A DNA stretch of 64,000 nucleotides from contig CDRNVI010000026.1 of NCBI GenBank assembly GCA_977017575.1, positions 1 to 64,000 on the forward strand, written 5' to 3'. Shown one piece after another: positions 8,402 to 17,629 of this stretch. The first letter of the stretch is position 1. Every line of letters starts with the position of its first letter. The position numbers and the translations under genes were made by a program. The notes beneath the pieces were generated by a model. That model was not told where the DNA came from. It saw only the letters and a list, made by a program, of their open reading frames with translations, and made no database searches. Origin of the DNA: Paramoeba atlantica (lineage: Eukaryota > Discosea).

Positions 8402-9498
8402 TTATTTAGTTTTTGATCCGTACTGTGGTTTCTTGGGAACATATCCCACATCGTATATGTGTTCTTTGAGCCAATCCCTCCGTTCATCAATCGGTTTGAC
8501 TAAACCACACCCTTTGCTACACCAACAAAAAGATGAGTCATCGATATTTTGTAAGTGTACATTTATTTCACTATCAAAGTCGTATTGGGGTTCTGATGCA
8601 AGCAAACCATACACTGCAACAGATACAATCTGAACGACATCCTTTACCCACGTAATATCGTGGTCCGTTCCATGAAAAAAACGAAATTTATCGAAATGAG
8701 CGAAACAACGCTCGATTCTTGAACGAATCCAAGAATGCATACGTTTGAACCGATCCTGGTGTTCATCAAGGCAACCTTTGCGTGGTGCTTTGAATGGAAC
8801 AAAACAGTGGTTGCAACCCACGTATCCTAGATCCGCCAAAAACATTTCATCTTCATGATGGTCAAAAAGAAATGTTCCGTGCGTGGTTCTTTCTTTATAA
8901 ATTTTCGCATCATGTACACTGCCCGGAACGGGTCCGCGAAAAAAATAGGGACTCCGGCAAGCGTAAGCCAGAACTCCACTTTAAAACAGTGTTCCCTGTG
9001 CTTGCCGGAGTAGGTCGCATCTTTTTTTCTCATTTCCTGAGAGGCTTCGTCCCATACGTCCCGCGGTTTCCTTGCACGACATGGGATTGTCGTAACGTCC
9101 ATCATACATGTCACGTCAGACATCCAAGATACCCCATGCTTGAAACGAAGTTTCGGATTCATTAAAGCAGGAGAGCGACAAAGATCAGCGATGCGGCTAA
9201 AGTCATCGCGGAGAGTCCTGATGGGTAGAGGAGGAGTTTCGGGAGCAATCCAGATGGGCTGTAAATCATACAGTTGCTCCCATGTGCAGTTCAAAACGCA
9301 CATAGCTAAGGAAGAGCTAAGGCGTCTGAGATCAGTGTCCGTGGCGACAAGAGGACTTGCTCTCTGTAGCTCAAGAAAAAAATCTGTGAGTTGCTCTCTG
9401 GTAATGCCGTACATGATAGAATTGCAGGATAAAATATCGCCTAGAGAGAAAACAAAAAGTAAGATGACATTCATGGGTAAGATACCTAACTTATTCAT
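8402..9498 (-). pseudogene. DDE_Tnp_4-type transposase with one frameshift
   Basis: About 365 residues in two frames. The upstream frame (from 9498) has DVTCMMDVTTIPCRAR, with the first catalytic Asp, and HCFKVEFWLTLAGVPIFF. After the A7 run at 8939-8945 the similarity continues in the next frame with GPVPGSVHDAKIYKE, then FLADLGYVG with the second Asp, PFKAPRKGCLDE, and SRIERCFAHFDKFRF with the last Glu. This order matches the DDE superfamily endonucleases of PIF/Harbinger and IS5-like transposases. With a single break at a homopolymer, the copy may be young, or the break may be a sequencing error or a slippage site. Confidence 0.85.
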
Positions 9499-9536
9499 GA
9501 TACAAGATGCATGATATATCTAAAAAAAGAATGATA

Positions 9537-10292
9537 TACATGGGTGGGCACCTTCAGAGTGGGGGGGTCTAAAATTCGTAAAACTTGTTCAATTTTGGAA
9601 AGTAATAGCGCATTCGAGAGCTCTCAAATAGTCTGGTGTAATCGTAAAAAGCACTCTGCGAAAGTTTACGGGAATCAAAGAAAGCTAGAATGGTCCCAAA
9701 CACGAATTGCAACTTTATTTTTTAAGCGAAAAAGTCCTTTTTTTCCAAAAAAAATCTCAGTACCCACAATTTCCCCCTTTTTTCTCAATAACGATTTGAA
9801 AGCGCTTGGAGACACTCTTTATGGTCTTCACGCAAGTACTTTTGAGATCGGTTTGAAGTGCCTCGTATGCACTCTCGATAGAAGAGAGGAGATCTTCTAT
9901 CTCTCGATAGAAGAGAGAATGCTGTAGCATTGTAGGACCCAGAACGAAAGTAATGGTCTACGAGAAGCATGCGATGCGACGGCCTTACCTTCCCAGGTGG
10001 TGAATAAGCATCTCTCTGGAAAGGAAACCGTGATGTTCGCGATCGTACACGTTTCTGAGGCATTAACGGCGCAAAAAAACTAAAAAAAGCCAAAAAAACT
10101 GAAAAATTGCATCTTCGGGGAAAAATAAATTCCTTGTTTTTCTGTCATTTATCTCGAATGTCTAAAAACGGGAAACGGATGTTGCCATTACACCAGACTA
10201 CTTGAGAGCTCTCGAATGCGCTATTACTTTCCAAAATTGGTCAAGTTTTACGAATTTTAGACCCCCCCACTCTGAAGGCGCCCACCCCTGTA
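9537..10292. mobile_element. 756-bp MITE with 106-bp inverted ends
   Basis: 9537-9642 and 10187-10292 are near-perfect inverted repeats that start TACA(T/G)GGGTGGGC(A/G)CC. The element is flanked by TA on both sides (9535-9536 and 10293-10294), as in Tc1/mariner-type insertions. The inside codes for nothing evident. It sits between the transposase and the second ORF of the larger transposon, so it inserted later. Confidence 0.85.
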
Positions 10293-10405
10293 TAAAGGTT
10301 AGCACTTCAAACTTCAAAAAAAACGAGCTTATCACTTCTCTTGAATTACAACTCTTTCTCTTATGTACGCTTTGCGGGGGAAACGTTCGCTTCTGCGAGG
10401 GAAAA

Positions 10406-11071
10406 CTAAAGGGAAGGAAAGCGCATCACACGAGAGGAACGTGGCTTCAAAGAGACTTCCCCAAGCGAAGGTTGAGGGAGCGAGGAAGGTTGAGTGCGCA
10501 AGTTGGGTGAAGAGATCACCGTAGAAGAAAAGGATTCCTCTGCTACGTTTTCTTTACCCTGGCCACTCTTCCGTTTGCGCCACAGAGTGCATGATCTGGA
10601 ACGCTTTCCTGAAACAGAACGCCACACGTTCTCCACGAACTCCCCCACAGCTCCTTCATGAGGAGGGGCGTAGAGAGGGTTCTGTTCCAAGAAAGCTTCC
10701 AGATCACGCGTCGCCTCTGCAAGGAAGTAGACCCCTCGTGGCAGACAATCCAAGAGAAGGTGTCCTCGGCGCTCCACAAGGTGGAAGATGACACGCTGCA
10801 GCACTTGGGAGCTAACCTCCACGCCACACACAGAGCGTGTGGCATGTAAGTAGCTGTCCATCGTGCGCGATACGCGCCTCATGCATTCTTCCACCTTGGC
10901 TCCCAACTCCTCTTCAGTGATAACGAGCGCTGGGGGGGCGAAAGGAGTTTTGCGCTTCGTGAAGGTGCGCATAAGCGATGCGACAATGACGTCGTATACG
11001 TCATCATCCCTCGCAGATGTTACCTTCATACGTGAAGTGAAATCTTCGTTGCTCTCAACAGGGCTCATCAT
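10406..11071 (-). CDS. Unknown 221-residue protein inside the DNA transposon
   Basis: I do not recognise it. The ORF starts at an ATG pair (MMSPVES) and is complete. The first 150 residues look like a folded helical protein; the last 60 are rich in Ser, Pro, Arg and Lys. It lies inside the inverted ends of the 3.2-kb element and on the same strand as the transposase, so it may be the element's accessory protein (PIF/Harbinger elements often carry a DNA-binding partner), although no Myb/SANT signature is visible. It could instead be a host gene caught between repeats. Confidence 0.55.
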   Translation of the reverse strand: MMSPVESNEDFTSRMKVTSARDDDVYDVIVASLMRTFTKRKTPFAPPALVITEEELGAKVEECMRRVSRTMDSYLHATRSVCGVEVSSQVLQRVIFHLVERRGHLLLDCLPRGVYFLAEATRDLEAFLEQNPLYAPPHEGAVGEFVENVWRSVSGKRSRSCTLWRKRKSGQGKENVAEESFSSTVISSPNLRTQPSSLPQPSLGEVSLKPRSSRVMRFPSL

Positions 11072-11555
11072 ATAAAAAGGAGGATAATGTAAAAGAATTA
11101 TGCATGTATTGTGGAGGGTATATTAATTGTACATTTGATTTGTGTAATGCATACACCGTTCGTATACAGCACCGTATACAGCGTACACCGTATTTTCACA
11201 GTGAGGCGGCTATGTACGGCAACAAACTAAAAAAACTACGCTTTAAGCTACTTTGTACGTGTACAATCCATTTTTTTGGGCTAAAATAGACCTCGTTCGA
11301 CCTCAAATGCAAAGCGCGGGTTCGGTGCGGGTTCGGTGATGCACACCCGCAGCCCCTCATATGTATCAGTGTCTTTGTTGTTGTTTTTGTGATTCCATCA
11401 AAAAGCCATATTAAAGTGGGGGTACATTGAAAATTATGTGAGAAAAAAATCGGCGGCATTTTTTGTTTATCTGTAAACACTTATATAATGTTGAACCGGA
11501 GCTGTATATATTCAAATATAGCTTTTATAGCTTTTTTCCGCTTAAAAACTTCGAA

Positions 11556-12740
11556 ATGACTGCAGCTGTAGAAATCTCTTACGAAGATTCTTCTATCGAC
11601 ATGAACGTATTAAAAAAACTCAATCCGGAGAACTCTGAGATTGCAAAAGGACTTCTTCTAGAAATTGAAACGGAATGTACGAAAGCAAACATATTGGACG
11701 ATACAATTTCTCAAGCACATGATCACTTAAACGCCGCGGCTACGATTCGGAAACAAATCGCACAGGAGTCTGACAAAATCACTGAACTTGAAAGCTCTAT
11801 TTCCCAAACCACGCACAACGTTGCCCACATGAGGACACGCATTCAATCCTTTCCCACCCCTGAGCGCATCCATTCTCTCGAAACCCAAGTTGCGGCCAAA
11901 TCCGACGCGTTAGACACCTCAACCTCCACACTCGGTACCTTACAAAACGACAAGAAAACGCAACAGCGGCAACTCGACGACACCCACAGCAACCTCTCCA
12001 GTTTAATGCACGAAGTCTGCACGATTCTATGCGAGACCTCCTCCCTCCTCCAGCAACGTCACCGTGAGATGGTCGAGCTCCCGATGCCCTCCGTTTCGTT
12101 ACCCGATCTCACGGCACAGTGCACCGAAAGAGAGGCACGGCTCCGTGCGACCCTACTCGACACGGACCTCAAAAAACAAAAAGAGAAAAGTATTCGAGAA
12201 GCCATGGAATGTGCTCGAACGGAGCTAGCCACCCAATGTGGAGATGTGGAGCGCAGTCACCTTGAAAGCACGCAGCAAATTACAGAAGAATGGAGCCGGG
12301 AACAGAAAGAGCTCTGGGTTTCGTTGGCCCAACTTCGCGTGATCCACAAGGAGCAGGTTTATCATTTGCAGCGGGGGACGCATATTAAGCAGAGCACGAG
12401 TGGGGGCGTCTCGTCGGAGTCTAGACTGGCGAGAGAAGAGACGGCATTGACCCGCGAGCTGATACAAATCCAGCAGCGCATTAAGGATGCCACCGACCAG
12501 CTACACTCCAGGCGTGTGGTGTTGCGGAATTATAAAACGGAGCTACGTAAGATGAAGGATGAGTTTGAGGAGACCCGAAAGAAGGTACAGGAACAGCTAC
12601 AGGAATCCGCGAAAGAGCACAGAGAGCTGTTCCAAGAAAAGTGTCAGTTGCAGAAAATGAAGGCAGATATGGAGGACCAAATTGCTGTCCTACACAGTGC
12701 TCGATCGCCTGCTTTAATGACACCCAAAAAAGAAATTTAG
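11556..12740 (+). CDS. Coiled-coil protein, function unknown
   Basis: The protein has 394 residues from the ATG of MTAAVEISYEDS; codons upstream in the frame are AT-rich and probably 5' UTR. Nearly the whole protein after residue 40 shows heptad patterns with many Glu, Lys, Gln and Leu, ending in ALMTPKKEI. Such a layout fits kinetochore, cytoskeletal or flagellar proteins, but there is no domain that decides between them. Base composition moves from C-rich (11850-12150) towards G-rich (12230-12560) within the gene, a mild form of the skew seen elsewhere. Confidence 0.75.
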   Translation: MTAAVEISYEDSSIDMNVLKKLNPENSEIAKGLLLEIETECTKANILDDTISQAHDHLNAAATIRKQIAQESDKITELESSISQTTHNVAHMRTRIQSFPTPERIHSLETQVAAKSDALDTSTSTLGTLQNDKKTQQRQLDDTHSNLSSLMHEVCTILCETSSLLQQRHREMVELPMPSVSLPDLTAQCTEREARLRATLLDTDLKKQKEKSIREAMECARTELATQCGDVERSHLESTQQITEEWSREQKELWVSLAQLRVIHKEQVYHLQRGTHIKQSTSGGVSSESRLAREETALTRELIQIQQRIKDATDQLHSRRVVLRNYKTELRKMKDEFEETRKKVQEQLQESAKEHRELFQEKCQLQKMKADMEDQIAVLHSARSPALMTPKKEI

Positions 12741-13162
12741 CTTCTAGGAAATTGGATGTTCAAGTAGATTTTTGTAGATATTCTTCGTAACGGAACCGTT
12801 TCGTAGGGTGTATGACTCAAGTGTAATTCTTTGTTGGTTCGATGGAATTATGATTACGGAGTTCAATTTATCCGTTGACTCCACTTTACCCGTAGACTTA
12901 AAATGTACACATGCTTATAATTCTGTACTTGTTTGTTTATATTGTAGAACACCTTTTAGTCATAATCTACCTTTGATTCCCTTTTAACAGCCTATAAATA
13001 CATGTATGATATTATGCCTGGTGCTCTGTTCCGTACCGTGTTTGTGTGTTCCATACCTTTTGATCACGGGTTCCGATAATTTTACAAAATAATAATAATA
13101 ACTTACAAATCTTTTTTTTTCGTTTCTTTCTACTGCAATTTTTGTTCGTTTCCTTCTACTGC
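12741..13162. other. Intergenic; TATAAATA near 12990, otherwise nothing seen
   Basis: This AT-rich stretch lies between the coiled-coil gene and the broken LRR gene. A TATAAATA string lies about 170 bp upstream of the LRR start; its use as a promoter cannot be judged. Confidence 0.4.
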
Positions 13163-14545
13163 ATGGATGACAGTTCCGATTTGCGTCGCGGCAAGGTTAC
13201 CGCCTTGTTGCTACCCCCAGAGGAACTCCTTGAGCGTTTCATATCAGATGTGGAACCAAGATCAAGGCACCCCACTTGGCGCCTTGCTAAGAAGGGAGTC
13301 TTTGGGCATGTGAAAAGCGTATCGGTATGCACGTGGTATGGGGTGACTTGCGATGCGCAGCATCGTCTAAGAAGGATTCGATGGGATGACATGGGGCTCG
13401 AACGACAGGTACAATGGGAATTCCTACCCCAAACACTAACGGCTTGTAGTTTCCTTAGAAACAGACTTACGGGATCATTGTTACTTGATGCATTACCACC
13501 GCAGCTGACATACCTGCATGTATCGAGCAACCGATTTGGCGATGAGTTATCCTTGACTAATTTGCCGCCTACCACAGAGTCTCTTTGGTTCAATGACAAT
13601 CGCTTTGAAGGAAGCGTAGATCTTACCCATTTACCCCTTCGTCTCTGTGACTTGATAAAGATACAGTTTCTGTACCTTGTTGGTACATTTTCCCTTTAGT
13701 TCATCTTTTCTTTCCCCGGCAACGGGCATAATCTTACTGTTTTATATGCCCGTTGCCGGCCGGCACTAAGGCCGAAACTGTCCCTCTTTCTCGGCGAAGT
13801 AGGGGACGCGCTTCCACGCCATCACCCCTCCCCGGCTCACTCCTTGAGTGGGTTTTCTTCCCTCCCCGGCTTTCTTCCCTTCGCGCCCTTTTATTCCCGG
13901 GGAGCCATGCGCCATGGTGGCCTCCCTTGAGGACCACTGGGCGTGGCTCTGCCTCGTCTTATCGCGAGGCAGCGGTCGGTTGCAGTGCGCCCCTCCGGCT
14001 GCGTAAAGAGGTGGTGAGTTGCCTGGACCACCTCTACCGACTGGGACCGAGTCGGTTGCAGTGCGCCCCTCCGGCTGCGTAAACAGAGGGCGAGTTGCCT
14101 GGACCCCCTCTACCGACCGAGTCCGTGTCGAACCCCCTTGGTGCGACATCCGTCAATACGGATTGTGCCGATGATATCGGCTGTCGCATCAAGGGCTGTA
14201 TCTCTGCGCCAACGAGCGCATGAACATCAAAAACTTGATTACAATGAGCTCTCCGGTGGAGTCGATCTCTCTTGTTTGCCCTACGAAATGAAAACTCTGA
14301 ATTTGGCCTTTAACAGGTTTACAGGACCACTAAATTTGCAGAAGACGCCTCCTTTGCTGGAATTCATTTACTGTCAAAGCAATTGTTTTTCGGACTTGAT
14401 AATGTTTGCTTCGATTCCCAAGGAATTAAAAGCGTTAACCATATACGACAACAAAAATCTTAAGGGCGAAATTAATTTTTCTATTCTCCCGAAAAATTTA
14501 TTTGCAGAGATCACTACTTCAGGAACGGATGTCAAGGTACTGTGA
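13163..14545 (+). pseudogene. LRR gene split by a 576-bp repeat
   Basis: The 5' part (ATG at 13163, MDDSSDLRRGKVTALL) matches the intact LRR protein at 31626: the leader, the CTWYGVTCD motif and three LP-centred repeats. After LRLCDL it is interrupted by the repeat at 13657-14232, which is flanked by ACTTGAT on both sides. The 3' part resumes with LDYNELSGGVDLSCLP and has three more repeats up to a stop at 14545. The two halves are in different frames even with the insert taken out, so the gene is dead or was already decaying. A hairpin-ended repeat starts 16 bp after the stop. Confidence 0.85.
13657..14232 (-). repeat. 576-bp GC-rich dispersed repeat (copy 1)
   Basis: It is the reverse complement of 27230-27815. 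It is flanked by the 7-bp direct repeat ACTTGAT (13650-13656 and 14233-14239), a good target-site duplication. Its interior contains two 76-bp tandem units with TGCAGTGCGCCCCTCCGGCT (from 13977 and 14052). One end has GTACCAACAAGGTAC, a small hairpin. It has no convincing coding region and could be a SINE-like or other non-autonomous element. Confidence 0.88.
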
Positions 14546-14560
14546 TCATAAAAGTATGAG

Positions 14561-15236
14561 TAGTCACTCATACTGCGCGCTTCGCGTTGAAAACTAACTC
14601 CGCGTTTAACGAAGAGACTAAAAAAGAAAAATCGCCAAAACGTCATGAATAATCTACTTTTTTGGGGGAAAAAGCTCGATTTTTCGGCAAAAATTGCGAA
14701 ATTTTACCCCGAATTTTTGATGCCTTACCAGTACAGTGGGGGCAGGAGTCGAATCTGTCGACAAAAACGTCGTAGAATGGTGACTCTCCGAATATGGTTT
14801 AGGAGTCGATTTGGAAAAATATTCTTTTTACTTTTTCTTAGGTCAAAAAAAACTATTTTTTGGCTATCCCAAAAATTTCGGAATTTTTGACCTTGTCGGA
14901 CCTCGCCCGCGCGTACCAGGGGGGGGACCCCCAGGTGGGGGTATGGAAAGTCATCGCCGCGGCCTACTCTACCACTTCCCTGCGCTCGATTTCGAATATC
15001 AAGATTTTGAACTTTTCAAAAAACGACGTATGCCCCCCTTTGGACTCCCCCCCCATGGACCCCGCCATGGACCCCCCATTTTTTTCAATTCTTTTTTTTT
15101 CAGTTTTGGACCACCGGAGCCCCCTTTTATATTTTTTTCTTCTATTATATTACTGTGTTTCTCTTTATATTTTCACTGTTTTTGTTCACTTTTTTTTCAA
15201 TAATCGAGGGTAGAGCGGTAGTTATACAACCACCGC
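14561..15236 (+). repeat. HR repeat, copy with shortened left part
   Basis: The left end keeps one arm of the long palindrome (14561-14625). The body diverges from the 59-981 copy, then the T-rich right part and the final hairpin (15208-15236) match again. A short C-rich TGGACCCC tract lies at 15040-15080. Confidence 0.85.
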
Positions 15237-15711
15237 GATAAGTGTCCCTAGGGTCCTTATTATACCCCGCCTCCTACCGCATCAGAGGCAGGTGCAGAAT
15301 TTACAGGACCGTAAATTTGGATATGGGAGGGGTCTAATATGCGCAGCATGAGTGACTTCTAAGTTGAAAACAATCACCGCGCTTAACGAAAAGCCGAAAT
15401 TATACCTAGGAGGTACAATAGGTGTCTCTAGGTATAATGACCCGGACGGTCGTTTAGTTTATTCTAATTTTAGTTTAACAAGTTTACGTGGGGCTTTTCC
15501 CTGAATTCTTAGAAAGTAACAGGGTCTTCCTATTTTTCCCCGTCTTGAACGTACATCTTTCTATTTATAGTTCATTTGTGTAAATTTTTCAGGAGCAAGA
15601 AAATAAAACCTTTTGGGCTCGTTTAATGTAGACACGAATTCACTTGTTGTGGAAAGTTACGCATTTTGTGTTTTCTCAAACAAATGCCCTTAGCTTTTTA
15701 TTCTTTCTTCC
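15237..15711. other. Spacer with an inverted HR end fragment
   Basis: 15337-15395 is a reverse-complement piece of the left end of repeat HR (it has TGAGTGACTTCTAAGTTGAAAA and CGCGCTTAACGAA). Around it are short inverted pieces with CCTAGG and TTATACC. Beyond that I see only AT-rich sequence and a pyrimidine run (15690-15711) before RPB10. Confidence 0.55.
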
Positions 15712-15966
15712 ATGATAATACCTGTACGCTGCTTTACGTGTGGGAAGGTTGTTGGTAACCTTTGGGAGACTTACGAAGCTATGATACGGGAAGAAGATTT
15801 AACTCCTTGCGAGGCTTTGGATGAACTTCACCTAAAGCGATACTGTTGTCGGCGTATGATATTATCTCACATTGACAACGTCGACCATTACGCCGAGTAC
15901 AGCGCCCCCATCCATGCCACTATGCCTGTACCTCACAAGGTGGAGACAAACCTTACAGGAGTTTAG
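15712..15966 (+). CDS. RPB10: RNA polymerase subunit RPB10 (RPABC5)
   Basis: The protein has 84 residues. RPB10 is a small zinc protein shared by RNA polymerases I, II and III and needed for their assembly. The start MIIPVRCFTCGKVVGN gives the first CX2C, LTPCEALDELHLKRYCCRRM gives the paired cysteines, and DNVDHYAEY closes the fold. All metal ligands are present. The C-terminal tail is about ten residues longer than usual. A pyrimidine-rich leader ends right at the ATG. Confidence 0.96.
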   Translation: MIIPVRCFTCGKVVGNLWETYEAMIREEDLTPCEALDELHLKRYCCRRMILSHIDNVDHYAEYSAPIHATMPVPHKVETNLTGV

Positions 15967-16235
15967 TACATGTAGTTCTGCTTAATGCATAAATTTGTGT
16001 TTCGGAGATGATCTCGTGGCTGTCCTCCACCCTTCATACCAAACTTCGTGGCACCAGCTCATACCAAACTTTGGCACGTACACAACCTTGCGACTTTTAC
16101 ATAAACATGATTTGTAGGATGCTCATACTTTTTATGTGGCTACACAAGCGCACATAGAATGCTGATCTTACGTTTACCTATATTGAACGAAATTATTCAC
16201 TGTAGTCCTTTTACCTTTGTATTCTATTCTGCCAT

Positions 16236-17318
16236 ATGCCAGCGCTCATGAGCCACGCATGGGGGCTGCGTGTTCCCTTACCGATGTCTTCACTGCGCCA
16301 TAGCCATCGCGCCCTGGGCCGTGTCTCCCCACGCCTTCAGTTGGGTTCACCCTGTTTCACCATTTGTCTCCGATCTTTTTCACAACACCCGCTTCGATCC
16401 CCATTTGGCAGTGACACAAACAAACTTTCACCTCAACTCGGTGGCCTGCGTCGTGCAAACCTCAACACGCGTTCCTCGCTGTTTGATGTTCGGTTCCGTT
16501 TTTGCGCCTCATCTCCCCAAAGCGACCCCAAGCAACCGAATACCCGACCAGGAGGGGAAAGTACCCCAAACGCTGTCGGTGGGTTCCGCGGTCTCTCCAC
16601 CCACTCCGGGGAGGAGCAAAAGCAGGAGGGCACGGAGGACGGCTACGAGGCCGGGGGTGCGGCTTACAACGCCTGGATCCACCTCCCCTTCATGCCGCCC
16701 TTCCACACGGTCAACATTGTGATGATTCTCATCCTCGCGAACCTGTTAACGTACCTCGCGATGGCCTATTTGAACGATGACTGGCGGGATTGGATTGTTG
16801 AGCACTTCACGCTAAGTCACGCCAACGCCCACCGGCTGTACCCGTTCCTTACGTGCAGCTTGTACCAGGAACACTTCCTACAGCTCGCGATTGACGTGTG
16901 GCTGCTGGTGCAGTTCGGGAAGACCATGCTGGGGTTCCTGGGTGGGGTGCGGATGGCCGCGTTCTGGGCGATGTGCTGTGTAGGCGGTGGCACACTCCAT
17001 CTCGCCCGGCAGTATGTCGAGCTCGCGTATGGGATGGACCCTACGGAGGTCCGAGGACGGTGTTTTGGCCCCAACCCGTTTATTCTTGGGCTTGTAGCCG
17101 TGGAGGGGTTGATTTTCCGTCATCTGAACTTTATGCAGAACCCCCCGATTCCGTTTCTTGTGCTTACGGCGTTTGTGATGATTATTGATGTCTGGCGGAT
17201 CTTCACGACGAAGCCGCAGGAGCACGGAGCCGCGACGGGAGGGGCACTGGTCGCGTATGTGTTCTGGCGACTCCCGACCCGTGCAATGGGGCTGGACCGC
17301 CTCACGGCGACTGTGTGA
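16236..17318 (+). CDS. Mitochondrial rhomboid-like pseudoprotease (TimRhom-like)
   Basis: The protein has 360 residues. The first 140 are Arg/Ser-rich with few acids, like a mitochondrial presequence and linker. A rhomboid-type membrane core follows, with about six membrane segments from FHTVNIVMILILANLL on. The pattern LYPFLTCSLYQEHFLQLAIDVWLLVQFGK matches the rhomboid L1/TM2 region, split here as LYPFLTCSLYQ and HFLQLAIDVWLLVQFGK. The GxSG active site reads GPNP, so the serine is missing, while the last-helix histidine region (EHGAATGGALVAY) is kept. Loss of the serine argues against protease activity. Trypanosomes have such inactive rhomboids (TimRhom I and II) in their inner-membrane import complex. 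Derlin is a less likely reading. Composition turns from C-rich to G-rich near 16830. Confidence 0.75.
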   Translation: MPALMSHAWGLRVPLPMSSLRHSHRALGRVSPRLQLGSPCFTICLRSFSQHPLRSPFGSDTNKLSPQLGGLRRANLNTRSSLFDVRFRFCASSPQSDPKQPNTRPGGESTPNAVGGFRGLSTHSGEEQKQEGTEDGYEAGGAAYNAWIHLPFMPPFHTVNIVMILILANLLTYLAMAYLNDDWRDWIVEHFTLSHANAHRLYPFLTCSLYQEHFLQLAIDVWLLVQFGKTMLGFLGGVRMAAFWAMCCVGGGTLHLARQYVELAYGMDPTEVRGRCFGPNPFILGLVAVEGLIFRHLNFMQNPPIPFLVLTAFVMIIDVWRIFTTKPQEHGAATGGALVAYVFWRLPTRAMGLDRLTATV

Positions 17319-17629
17319 TGGCAACAGGGGGAAGAGTAAAGTGCTGACTCAACATGTGTGCTTAGATAGCGTCTAGGAAATAGAAACAACAACGACAACA
17401 TAAGCCATCGAAATAGAGGTATCCGAAGTATATTTTCAAAACCATGACAAACTCTGTACGAACTGATTTTGATAACTGTGCAGTCTATTTTGTAGTAGGT
17501 TTCTCGCGCAGCTTCCCTATATCCTACCCCTAGCTTTACTCCTTTCAAACCTTCATCCAACTTCTCCCTTACCCTTTCCACAACACCCTCCCCAACCTCT
17601 ATTTCTTGACCCCTCCCTCCTTTCCCCCT

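Larger units (their letters stand above)
8146..11363 (-). mobile_element. 3.2-kb DNA transposon with 19-bp inverted ends
   Basis: The sequence CATATGAGGGGCTGCGGGT at 8146-8164 is repeated exactly in inverted orientation at 11345-11363. Next to each end lies a GCGGGTTCGGTG-like short repeat. Between the ends are a DDE transposase (8402-9498), a nested MITE (9537-10292) and a second minus-strand ORF (10406-11071). One transposase gene plus one accessory gene on a TIR element recalls PIF/Harbinger elements. No clear target-site duplication is seen, so the outer limits are not proven. Confidence 0.65.

Noticed and set aside
12985-13000. TATAAATA as promoter of the LRR gene; similar AT strings before other genes
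   Set aside because: Such strings are expected in AT-rich gaps, their distance to the starts varies, and the layout suggests polycistronic transcription.
16236-17318. Derlin family
   Set aside because: The L1 loop, GxSG-like position and last-helix pattern, together with the mitochondrial-type leader, fit rhomboid-like proteins better.
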